Positions 41,801-49,090 of a stretch of 64,000 nt of DNA are shown in pieces. Each line of letters opens with the position of its first letter. The stretch's first letter is position 1. Made by a program: the position numbers and the translations under genes. Location of the stretch: positions 1-64,000 of the forward strand of contig CAJNDS010002238.1 in NCBI GenBank assembly GCA_905221605.1, written 5' to 3'. The notes under the pieces are model-generated. The model had not been told where the DNA came from. It was given only the letters and a program-made list of their open reading frames with translations, and ran no database searches. Origin of the DNA: Symbiodinium natans. Its lineage: Eukaryota; Sar; Dinophyceae; Suessiales; Symbiodiniaceae.

Positions 41801-43985
41801 TTCGGCCGGAGCGCAGCGAGCCGGCACAGTTGGACACCGACGACGTGATTGCACCCAGGCCCAGGGCCGTGTTCAGCAGCACGCCAAGGATGCCGCCTCA
41901 GGCTTGACAATGAAACCCTTGACCTCCAAATCTACCCAGCCATTTTTGAACCCTAAGCTCTACCCTAAATCCTAAACCAAAGACCCTAAATCCTAAACCC
42001 TAAACCCTACGTCCCAAGCCGAAAAAACAAACTTTTTTGAACCCCAAGGCCAAAGCACCGAACCCTCATCCTTAACCGTGGCTCTGCTGGGGTCTTTGTG
42101 GCTGAGGCACGTAGCGTTGCTATCCTAAGGGCCGAGGGCCAAACGCCTTGCCGTCCCACAGCTGAACCTTTCAAATGGCTCTTCAGGCTTTTGTGTTTCA
42201 CTCCCTTAGCTTTGGGGCCCAGGTGTCGGGCCGGCCACCTTACTAGAATTTGAGAAAAGAAGCGCTTTTTGAAGCTTAAGGCTTAAGGGAGCAGACCCAT
42301 GAACCTTCAAGTAGGAGCTCCCCCAACTTCAGCCACGCAGCTGGCGCAGACCTTCCTCTCACGGTTGGTGACCGGGCGCTTTTGTTCCCGCCGGATTCGA
42401 GCGTAGTCGCCTGGGGAAGATGTGTTCCACGGCTGCTACTACGCATGCGCAACCCACCCTGCCCTGAAGTTTTTAAGAACCTCAAGCCCTCGTCGCGGTT
42501 GCCGGAGTTGTCCCGAAGGCGTCTAGCCGGCTTGGGACATGGGACCGAAGGCGTCTAGCCGGCTTGGGACATGGGACAAAAGGCTTCAGAGACACGGGAC
42601 ACGGGGTTTAGCTATGAGTTTTGGAGGTGTAAAATGTTGCGGGTCTAGACCTTTGGTTCTAAGTTCTAAGTGCTTCCATCTAGAATGCTGTGTGCAGCCG
42701 CGATGGCAGGATTTGGTCACGCCGGCAATGCTGTTGCCGACCTAAGCCGTGCGTACGCAAGCACGGGTCCAACTGCGTCCAACGGCCCAACCATTCGAGT
42801 AACGTACCATGTCCTTTAGGCGACCCTTTACAAATTAGGTGTTCGGTTCGTAAGGCAAGCATTTATAGCATGGGTTGTTTGATTGCACCCAACCCCTATA
42901 ACAAGGCCCTGCGCACGCGCCCGCACACACACACACATACACATACGCGCGCCCAACAAAAAAAAGTTGGCTTGTTCAGCAGAAGCCAAAAAAAGGATAA
43001 GACACATTTCGTTATGCGGGGCGGCGCCAGAACAAGCATTGTCAGATTGCTTCTTGGTGGATCTTGAAGCAAAAACATACACAGAAACTTGCGGAGTCCA
43101 TGGGCCAGGCAGCTGGCTGTTTCGCCCGTGCTGATGGAACAAGTGTTGAGTGCAGAGTTAGGGATTAGGGCAGCATGCCTCGGATTGTCTATAGTCCATA
43201 TCACTTGCGGTGGAAGAAGATGAGGCACAACATTCAGTTTGGTGTTCGAGCTTGATAGGTTCGAGACGGGGTGCATTGCAATTCCGACGTTTTCCGAAAA
43301 GAACAACATGCGCTAGCCGCTAGCGGGCAAGACTAAGGGCTCAAGCTCTAAGGTGTTGCAGCTGGCGCTTCGGGCTTTGAAATAATTGAACAGAAGATTT
43401 CCTGAACTATTTTAAGAAAGGACGACTTGCGACTTAAGGGTATACGATGTCATACGAGCCCCTGGCCCTGTGGCAACGGTGAAACCTTGACCGCGACACC
43501 CTTAGTTACAAGCCTCGAGCCCCTGATGAAGACCGGCGAGATGGCGCCCGGTGCAGCCCATTGCCAACCTTGAAACCTTCACCACCTTCGTATTCACAGT
43601 TGCGAGTGTCTGATTCGCCAGCTTGCTACTCCAGAGCATCCCGGTAGAAGTGCCCGCCTGATCCTTTAGCCTGCCAAGAAAAGCTACGTTCCGGCACAAT
43701 TTCTGAAGATTGCTGAGTTTTCTGGCCTGCTTATCAAAAGTCACAGTCCTCCCTGAGCGCGTCGCGTCGCATGATGCAGGCGTAATGAAAGGATGTTGAC
43801 CCTCAAATTTCAGGAACCCCACTTGTCGGACGGAAAGAAAACAAGTGGCATATGCCAAATGGGCCCATAAACCCCCCTAAGCTCTCCCGAGCCCACGGCG
43901 CTCATTATCCGGCCCACGCTCATCCCCACATCGGTGAGGCAGAGGACCTTGCCTCCAGCAAGGCGGCTGGGGGTCGGCTCAGGAT
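35798..43985 (-). CDS. Series of minus exons resembling one cysteine-motif repeat protein
   Basis: Separate exon-sized stretches share a short alanine-rich block with a C-x-x-D/A core: about 43975-43905 (CLTDVGMSVGRIMSAVGS), 41895-41800 (LLNTALGLGAITSSVSNCAG), 38450-38378 (VYRSLSTCVADLTLATTFV), 37025-36936 (ACAVDMIGLLGTLSLAVRP), 36585-36491 (GFYSLAANSCVAIVGR) and 35945-35798 (CRSLSQDAKCSAAIAGISGS). One block per exon with long telomere-filled introns fits a family of large dinoflagellate repeat proteins I recall only in outline. Whether they form one transcript is inference; plus-strand exons lie in between. A related-looking stretch is at 45725-45660. Confidence 0.4.
36016..36133 (+). CDS. 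Probable exon
   Basis: Frame RRKQGCYVRIMAVTFGDEKR QPRPLRARKPGPCKRAFNK runs into the CCCTAAA array at 36131-36192. Product not recognised. Confidence 0.4.
36287..36401. mobile_element. Family E element E3 whose right end is a telomeric array
   Basis: Left end CTTGGAGGCCCAATGGGTAG pairs with ACTACCCATGAGC at 36388-36400. Instead of the expected GAGCCTTCAAG terminus the sequence continues GAGCCCTAAACCC, a telomeric array (36400-36440). Either the array replaced the last bases or arose at the shared GAGCC. Confidence 0.6.
37340..37446 (+). CDS. Possible exon
   Basis: Frame SPHALPRRRVDRGRRCTVDR then AVRYNNARLPLA. Product not recognised. Confidence 0.35.
37637..37699 (+). CDS. Probable short coding stretch with stop
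   Basis: ATG 37637 opens MTDTYARRKKPNPHGALQAS, TAG 37697-37699. Could be a last exon. The open frame that follows to 37967 is not convincingly coding. Confidence 0.35.
37947..38030 (-). repeat. Telomeric array CCCTAAA
   Basis: Twelve perfect units. Confidence 0.95.
38126..38222. mobile_element. Family F inverted-repeat element
   Basis: CTGGTTCTTAGTAGGGAATG pairs with CATTCCCTACGAAGAACCAG over about 27 bp with two mismatches. On the minus strand it ends AAGAACCAG|GCC and is followed by a coding-like stretch (RLWAEYGTKTSGLGLQSLGQ, 38125-38060), so its terminus could be a 3' splice site. Confidence 0.7.
38456..38545 (+). repeat. TTTAGGG array with GTCTAGG block
   Basis: TTTAGGG units, then five TCTAGGG units, then TTTAGGG again. 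Confidence 0.95.
38661..38700 (+). repeat. Perfect 20-bp tandem duplication
   Basis: AAAACTTCCATGGATAGGTT twice in succession. Confidence 0.95.
39095..39168 (-). CDS. Probable exon, RS-like
   Basis: Minus acceptor ATGTTTCAG, frame AASPTRRRARSDSDSDLKGY WKQ. Arginine/serine-aspartate-rich, as in splicing factors, but too short to assign. It is upstream of 37025 on the same strand. Confidence 0.4.
39328..39434 (-). CDS. Probable exon
   Basis: Minus frame VAFFWEVTEAKERAYGAARK then WLKGGGSRERDFLCA, then a telomeric array. Product not recognised. Confidence 0.5.
39593..39667 (-). CDS. Probable last exon directly behind family B element B2
   Basis: Minus acceptor GGGTAAGCAG, frame IKDLDCPRNFPDTVKRKKDQ ACSS, TAG 39593-39595. 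Element B2 lies 20 bases upstream, in the same orientation relative to the acceptor as B1 at 16 kb. Confidence 0.5.
   Translation of the reverse strand: MKDLDCPRNFPDTVKRKKDQACSS
39687..39781. mobile_element. Family B element B2
   Basis: Starts TTCATAGTTGGGATAGCATT and ends AATGTTCCCCACTGTGACAA; about 70 percent identical to B1 throughout, including TATTCCTT and AGTACC..TTAAAAA. On its 5' side (minus strand) a telomeric array (39797-39825) takes the place of a donor exon. Confidence 0.7.
40579..40830 (-). CDS. Two probable exons
   Basis: 40830-40761: GNVIVLVAASIGAEPLLHTN P, donor CCG|GTGTGG. About 40655-40579: RRKEERTCLDGWNAALELGG PA, donor GCAG|GTACC. The open minus frame continues to 40375 (NCLWNVSHALELFDNFMGSR), so part of it may be a third exon. 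Product not recognised. Confidence 0.45.
40874..40972 (+). repeat. Telomeric array TTTAGGG
   Basis: About thirteen units with TTTAGCG and CTTAGGG variants, preceded by a poly(G) run. Confidence 0.95.
41042..41190 (+). repeat. TTTAGGGG (8-base) array
   Basis: About 18 units, all eight bases long, with single TTTGGGGG and TTTAGGCG variants. A pure eight-base form next to the seven-base array at 40.9 kb. Confidence 0.95.
41231..41468 (+). CDS. Probable coding stretch, about 78 codons, with stop
   Basis: Frame NPLAEALMLVAQLAGTFLMQ ... DLGTPYYYNSSSLLGHGHQV ... KTLEKALEGRRFRTLRRTAT, TGA 41466-41468. Follows the eight-base array. Product not recognised. Confidence 0.45.
41638..41755. mobile_element. 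Family C element, uninterrupted copy (C2)
   Basis: Starts TTAATCTAGGGGTCGGAATA and ends GGCTCCTACATTAA. In reverse complement it contains CAGGGTTTTGGGGTCATT and AGGGACCATAAGGGAATACT. This is the reference for the two interrupted copies. TTAA is present at both ends, so the duplication could be TA or TTAA. Confidence 0.7.
42056..42520 (+). CDS. Two exons joined in phase across a family E intron
   Basis: Exon 42056-42222 (acceptor GGCCAAAG) reads TLILNRGSAGVFVAEARSVA ... FKWLFRLLCFTPLALGP and ends CCCAG|GTGTCG. Intron 42223-42311 ends ACCCATGAACCTTCAAG. The next exon continues in phase 2 as SRSSPNFSHAAGADLPLTVG then DRALLFPPDSSVVAWGRCVP and stays open to about 42580. The other phases close within about 30 codons. 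Function not recognised. Confidence 0.55.
42296..42311 (+). mobile_element. Family E right terminus (E5) at a 3' splice site
   Basis: ACCCATGAACCTTCAAG matches the right ends of E1 and E2. The left terminus is no longer recognisable. It supplies the acceptor of the 89-bp intron above. Confidence 0.6.
42513..42576 (+). repeat. 32-bp tandem duplication
   Basis: CCGAAGGCGTCTAGCCGGCT plus TGGGACATGGGA, twice at a period of 32. Confidence 0.9.
42685..42798 (+). CDS. Probable exon with in-frame ATG
   Basis: ATG 42685, frame MLCAAAMAGFGHAGNAVADL SRAYASTGPTASNGPTIR, donor CGA|GTAACG. Acceptor TCTAG lies just before the ATG. Product not recognised. Confidence 0.5.
42965..43239 (+). CDS. Two coding stretches, each with a stop
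   Basis: About 42965-43134 reads AAPEQALSDCFLVDLEAKTY TETCGVHGPGSWLFRPC stop. 43170-43239 reads MPRIVYSPYHLRWKKMRHNI QFGVRA stop. Both look coding; how they join is unclear. A (CA)n tract precedes at 42923-42940. Confidence 0.4.
43502..43858 (-). CDS. 119-codon open frame, product unknown
   Basis: Minus frame without an ATG at its 5' end: YATCFLSVRQVGFLKFEGQH ... TFDKQARKLSNLQKLCRNVA ... TVNTKVVKVSRLAMGCTGRH, stop TAA 43502-43504. Its codons end in A/T more often than other exons. CCCATTTGGC just upstream is close to part of the spliced leader but not exact. It may be a cDNA-derived or retroelement-derived fragment. Confidence 0.45.
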   Translation of the reverse strand: MAYATCFLSVRQVGFLKFEGQHPFITPASCDATRSGRTVTFDKQARKLSNLQKLCRNVAFLGRLKDQAGTSTGMLWSSKLANQTLATVNTKVVKVSRLAMGCTGRHLAGLHQGLEACN

Positions 43986-44172
43986 TTAGGGTTTAGGGTT
44001 TGGGGTTTAGGGTTTAGGGTTTAGGGTTTAGGGTTTAGGGTTTAGGGTTTAGGGTTTAGGGTTTAGGGTTTAGGGTTTAGGGTTTAGGGTTTAGGGTTTA
44101 GGGTTTAGGGTTTAGGGTTTAGGGTTTAGGGTTTAGGGTTTAGGGTTTAGGGTTTAGGGTTTAGGGTTTAGG
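43984..44172 (+). repeat. Longest telomeric array, TTTAGGG
   Basis: About 27 nearly perfect units, one TTTGGGG near the start. Confidence 0.97.
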
Positions 44173-44436
44173 GCTAGGGTTTAGGGTTTGGGCTCAGGGC
44201 TTCAGAAACTCCAGAGGTTCAAGCTCCGAAGATTTGCAGGCACGGACACCCCAGCCTCTGCTCAACCAAAAAGCCCACAGAGCCCGAACCCCCCAAAACC
44301 CAGTCGTCCCCCCCAACCCAGGAACCCTTGCTTGCATCTTGACTGCTGCGGGGCGAGGAGCCCTGAACGCACAAACCCCCAACCCTAAACCCCTAAACCC
44401 TAAACCCTACACCCCCCCCCCCAATTTTTTCAGACT

Positions 44437-44536
44437 TCGGCCTACGAGGTTCCTAGCCTGCGGCTTGGCTGACATGGCCCAGCTGCACCAGCGGCAGCTC
44501 CTTGGAACGCCCCAGTTCCACCTCCGGCGAAGAGGG
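44437..44536 (+). CDS. Probable exon with strong acceptor
   Basis: Acceptor CCCCAATTTTTTCAG, frame LRPTRFLACGLADMAQLHQR QLLGTPQFHLRRR. Product not recognised. The following 44540-45100 stretch has scattered telomere-like units and no clear gene; 45120-45290 is coding-like in more than one plus frame. Confidence 0.45.
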
Positions 44537-45534
44537 ATTTTAGGGTTCGGTCGATGGGCTCGTGGATTTAGGGTTGAGGGTTTCTGCTGCACGAGAACCC
44601 GAAGAGTTCCAAGGGCTATCCGAGGAGCAGGGCTCTGCCTTTGCAGGTACGGGCTTTAGGGTTGAAGGCTCGGGCGTTCATTCGCAGAGTTTGGGGTTTC
44701 AAGGCTCAGGGTTCGCTGGAGTTTCGGTTTCGGGTTGTTTAGGGTTTGCTAAAGGTTTGGGGTTTGGCGTGGAGCAGTGGGCTGTAGGGTTCAGAGCTTG
44801 TAGAGTTTAGGGTTTGGGGGCCGAGGTTGAGGGCTTGTAGTCCTAGGGCTGCAGGAACGGAAACTCCGGCCTGCCCCAAAAGCCCGCAAACAACTAACGC
44901 TTGAAACCCAAGACACCCCGAAACACTCTAACCCCCCAAAGCACCCCACAAAGTACTTGCCGATGGCCTGCACACACGCAACATTTTAGGGAACTGGCGC
45001 GGTCGGGAGGGGTTTGGAGACCTTGAACTATCTAACTGTCCAGGGTTCCTAGTACTAGCATGTCCAAGGGAATGTGTGTCCAATTCAAGCCTGGAGTATA
45101 GGGAACACAGCCTCAAACTACAAAGGGTTCTTCGCAAGAGTTCTAACTGAGCCGTGGGCTCTCCAGGACCCTTACATCCGCAGAGCCCCCTTTGTTGCGA
45201 AGGCCTCCAGGGCGTGGACCGCTTCGGGGAGAAGTCCTTGCAGGAACTGGCCTTGACGCCCAAGGCGGGTTGCCACTTTGCACAGAACCCACAAACAATC
45301 GAACCTCATGTTCATGTGTTCATGACCGGTCTAGTCGGTTTTGCTTAGGGTTTTTCAGGGGTTTAGGGCGCCAAGGCAAAAGACGTCCCAGGAACTGCCC
45401 TCGCTCCCCCCCGTCCGAAACCAACGCACCCAAACGCTGAACCCCTCAACCCCTGAAATCTCTCAGCCTCAGCCCCAAGCCCCTCAGACACTTCTTCTTA
45501 CAGCAGGTCTCCCCACCCCCGAAAACCCGCCCTT

Positions 45535-45620
45535 TACCCTAAACCCTAAACCCTAAACCCTAAACCCTAAACCCTAAACCCTAAACCCTAAACCCTAAAC
45601 CCTAAACCCTAAACCCTAAC
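45535..45620 (-). repeat. Telomeric array CCCTAAA
   Basis: About twelve perfect units, then ACGTAAAACCCTA. Confidence 0.95.
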
Positions 45621-45906
45621 GTAAAACCCTAACGTAAAACCCCCAAAAGCCCCCCCAAGACTTCGGCCCAGGGTGCCGGCGCGCAGCTCCCTGGGCGCCA
45701 GCACGAGGCCCAGGCCGAGCACCCCACCTCCTTTTAAGGTTTTAGGGTTGTAGGGTTTTAGGGTTTTAGGGTTTAGGGTTTTAAGTTTTAGGGTTTTGGG
45801 TTTAGGGTTTAGGGTTTAGGGTTTAGGGTTTGGGGTTTGGGGTTTAGGGTTGCGACGATGCCGCGCTTTGTGTGGCTCTATGGGGCGGAGAGCTTGAGGA
45901 GGCTTA

Positions 45907-46011
45907 CGGGTTGGGATGTTCCCCTTATACTAACAGTCCTTCGTGGGGATTCTAGTACCCCCGACTAGAATCCCTGTTAAGGACTGTTAGCTAGTATAAG
46001 GGGAACATCCC
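45907..46011. mobile_element. Family A inverted-repeat element A2 with 8-bp flanking repeats
   Basis: GGGATGTTCCCCTTATACTA plus ACAGTCCTT pairs with AAGGACTGTTAG..TAGTATAAGGGG plus AACATCCC; a nearly perfect hairpin of about 95 bp. GAGGCTTA occurs at 45899-45906 and 46012-46019. The left side has six bases (CGGGTT) between repeat and terminus, so the boundary is slightly irregular. Confidence 0.75.
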
Positions 46012-46272
46012 GAGGCTTAAAGTCTTAAAGGGTCTAGAAGCCCCCAACCCTGGAGCCTACAGTTCTGAGGCCCTGGGCTCCTATAGGAGGGTGTTGAGGG
46101 TTTTTTTGGCTTGGGCGGCTTGAGCGCTTAAGCATAGGACCCGTTTTGGAAGCTGCTCCTCTTTAGAATCCATACAGCACCTTCCCGAAATGTTCCTCCC
46201 GCCCCGCCCTCCCCCGAAAATAAAGAAACCTTGCTGCTCAGTCTTTTAATAGTATTACTGTTCTCTCGCGAA

Positions 46273-46425
46273 CTAATTGCAACATAAGTTATGACTCATG
46301 GGGCGCTCTGGGCACACGCTCTCTCCACGTGCGCCTTTAGTATGTTCATTGCACTTATAAAGATCTTTAAGCAGGAACGAAGTGAGCGTAGTGCATGAAC
46401 TAAGAAGGCGCGTGAGTAATCTCAT
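46273..46425 (-). CDS. Small ATG-initiated open frame
   Basis: MRLLTRLLSSCTTLTSFLLK then DLYKCNEHTKGARGESVCPE to a TAG. 50 codons with a weak signal-peptide-like start. Product not recognised. Confidence 0.3.
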   Translation of the reverse strand: MRLLTRLLSSCTTLTSFLLKDLYKCNEHTKGARGESVCPERPMSHNLCCN

Positions 46426-46565
46426 TCCAAGGGATCCCGGCTGCCTACAAGGGCCGTGAGCAGGCAGCGCCAGCGGACGCGGCACCTGAGCGCCTGGCGG
46501 GTTTGCGGGGGAGTCGGGGGGGGGTTATAGGGGGGGGAAGGGGGGGCTTACTCGGCTCGGGGTTT

Positions 46566-46684
46566 AGATGTTTCTTAGAACCGATTAAGAACCCATTTGT
46601 GTCGGCGTCTTTCTTGTTGTCTGGGGCTTGGCACTCGCACATCTCAATCCAAACGAGATGCTTGCACACGGCCCCCAATTTCAA
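46566..46684 (-). CDS. Probable exon
   Basis: Minus frame KLGAVCKHLVWIEMCECQAP then DNKKDADTNGFLIGSKK. Product not recognised. Confidence 0.45.
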
Positions 46685-46943
46685 ATCTCAAACGCTATTC
46701 AAGCCGAGGTCCGCTGGTAGCCTACGTGTAAAGACAGAGACAGAGTACCATGCAATAAAAATGTCAATATATCCAGTACAAATGTAGACGAAATCATTCG
46801 GTATATCACTACCATGCACAAGTGCAGATGTATGTGCGTGTGTGTCTCTCTTGAGAGAGGAAGGGCGGGCTTCAGGGGTGTACCGAGGGTTCGGGTTTGG
46901 GGTTAGGGTGGGTTGCCTGCCCACAAGAGTTTGGGCCCGTGGC

Positions 46944-47066
46944 AGGGCTACTGCGCGTTTCGATGGAACCGCAAAGAATTCTTTCCATCAAGGAATCAAG
47001 GAACCTACCGCAACTTATGAAACCCGAAACCCCCCAATCCCTGAGGAGGATCCCTCTTCAGTTCAA
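46944..47066 (+). CDS. Probable exon
   Basis: Plus frame RATARFDGTAKNSFHQGIKE PTATYETRNPPIPEEDPSSV Q, donor CAAG|GTATATT. A second frame is open too. Product not recognised. Confidence 0.4.
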
Positions 47067-47141
47067 GGTATATTCCAAAACCTGTAAAGCCCTAAGCCTC
47101 AGACCAATTCAAGCCCTGACCCGGCAAAACCCTGAACCCTG

Positions 47142-47249
47142 CGCACCACCATCACGCGCCTGGGCCGCAGGCTCTTTGGCGACTCCGGCCTCCAGCATCT
47201 CCTCCACACCATGTTCGGACACCTCGGGCTTACCCTCATGGATCTGTGC
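47142..47249 (-). CDS. Probable exon
   Basis: Minus frame GKPEVSEHGVEEMLEAGVAK then EPAAQARDGGAQ, ending CAG|GGTTCAGGG. Acidic. Product not recognised. A GC-rich GCGGGGGT run follows on the plus strand at 47270-47330. Confidence 0.4.
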
Positions 47250-47567
47250 TGTCTTTGTATTGCGTGCGTGCGGGGGCGCGGGGGCGCGGGGGGTGCGGGG
47301 GTGCGGGGGTGCGGGGGTGCGCGGGCGCAGGTGGGCCAGCCGTCTCGCTGTGCATGAACCTTGGCTTCTGCCGATTCGGAGAGGATCGGAAGGCGCAGAG
47401 GCAAAGACCTAAACCCTGAAAGTGCCCAAAAGACCCTAATAAACACACTGTTTTGTATGGGTCCTCAAACCCTAAACCCTAAACCCGAAACCCTAAACCC
47501 TAAACCCTAAACCCTATGCGTCCTATCGGTCCTATCAAGGGGGGTCCACTTAAACGGCGCCCAGGCT

Positions 47568-47619
47568 CAAGGATCAACTCTCTGAGCTCTGGCGCCTGCG
47601 CTGCAGAGTGGCATGAGGG
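47568..47619 (+). CDS. Possible short last exon
   Basis: After GGCGCCCAG the frame reads LKDQLSELWRLRCRVA and stops at TGA. Product not recognised. From 47800 to 48200 nothing is supported. Confidence 0.35.
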
Positions 47620-47641
47620 GGCCTTTTGGGGGGGGGGGAAG

Positions 47642-47790
47642 GATTTAGGGTTTAGGGTTTAGGGTTCGGGGTTTAGGGTTTAGGGTTTAGGGTTTAGGGT
47701 TTAGGGTTCGGGGTTTAGGGTTTAGGCTTTGGGCTTTAGGGTTTAGGGTTTGGGGTTCGGGGTTGGGGGTTTATGGTTTAGGGTCGGTCT
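47642..47790 (+). repeat. Telomeric array with TTCGGGG and TTTGGGC variants
   Basis: About 19 units of mixed variants. Confidence 0.9.
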
Positions 47791-48239
47791 AGGGTGTAAG
47801 TTTTTTTTCGGGTGACACCAGAGGTTTAGGGATTTGGACTCTCTCAACCCAAAACAGTCAACCAACCCGAAACCGCCGTGGCTTTAGGCTCTATGGACTA
47901 GGGACTCAAGGGCTGTTCAGGGAGTATGGCCCCAGAACGAAGGAAAAGGTTAGCTTAGTCCGTTTGGCGACGTCACTTACTAACTTCATGGGGCTCGGAT
48001 CCAGAACAAGAGCAAACTAGCGTTTCCAAGTGGCTTTTCACGTTGTCTCTTTGTATTCCCCCCCCTGCCGCCCTATTTCGGATCGTCTCGCTTTACTCGG
48101 CGCTGTCTCGGGCAACATCGCCTGCTGTTTCCTTTTGCTCCGGGCTAAAAGGAGCTAAAGCCCTGCAAGCTGCAAGCCAAGTGAAGGCTATCGACCCCAA
48201 AACACCCTCTAAACCCTAGACCCGAAACCCTAAACCCTC

Positions 48240-48412
48240 AACCCGAAAACCGAAGCTTCGGCCTCTTCGTGCGCCATGGAAGATAGAGGCCGTCCCTGCG
48301 CGATCCATGCAAGGCTCGTGGCAAACACCCGTGCCCCCTGATCTTTGCAGGGAGGCACCCCAGTCAGCTGGGCAGCCAAAAGGTCCATGCAGAAAGGAAA
48401 GAAGTGCTGAGA
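48240..48412 (-). CDS. Probable exon, about 56 codons
   Basis: Minus acceptor TGATCTCAG, frame FFPFCMDLLAAQLTGVPPCK ... ARVFATSLAWIAQGRPLSSM then AHEEAEASVFG. Product not recognised. Confidence 0.5.
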
Positions 48413-48629
48413 TCATGAGCCCTTTTTGCCCTAAACGCTAAACCCTAAACCCTAAACCCTAAACCCTGAACCCTAAACCCTAAACTACTCATCTCAAGCG
48501 TCTCGAACCCTCAGCCGCCAAGCACTTAGCTCCCAAACCGGACAAAAGGGCCTTATTTCCACCCTCCAGGGGCCGAATTTGGGGTTGAGGTGTCCCAAAA
48601 CCATCTAAGATCATCTAAATAAAAACACC

Positions 48630-48715
48630 CGGCGTCGTCTCTGTGTAGCCGGCATGCTCCTCAAAGCTGGTGAAGGGGTGCCCAAACTCACCATGGTGCA
48701 GACGCAGTGCGCAGC
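48630..48715 (-). CDS. Probable exon
   Basis: Minus frame LRLHHGEFGHPFTSFEEHAG YTETTPG. Product not recognised. It lies between the last RsmH-like exon and the 48.3-kb exon on the same strand. Confidence 0.45.
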
Positions 48716-48963
48716 TCAAAGCCTCTCCTGACACCTCAGCCCTGCGGCTTTGCTTTTGCCTTCTGGGTCCCTCTTTGACAGCCCGCAAAGCCTAAACTCC
48801 TACACCCTTGAAAACCCCTAAAGCACGACACTTGAAGCCCCAAGCTTTAGAATGCAAGAGGATGACAGTGGAGCCACTTCTAGGCTCCTGTACTAGGAAA
48901 CCTCACATTTCTTGCACGCCTAAACTCTAAACCCTAAACCCTAGACCCTGGAAACACCTAAAC

Positions 48964-49038
48964 CTGTGCCCTCTGAGCGGCGGAGGTCGAGCGAAACGTC
49001 GGGAGCGATGCGGAAGCCGTGCTCGGCATCCTCCACCT

Positions 49039-49090
<52 letters not shown>

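Noticed and set aside
45120-45290. Exon candidate
   Set aside because: Two plus frames and one minus frame all look coding-like, so no single call can be supported.
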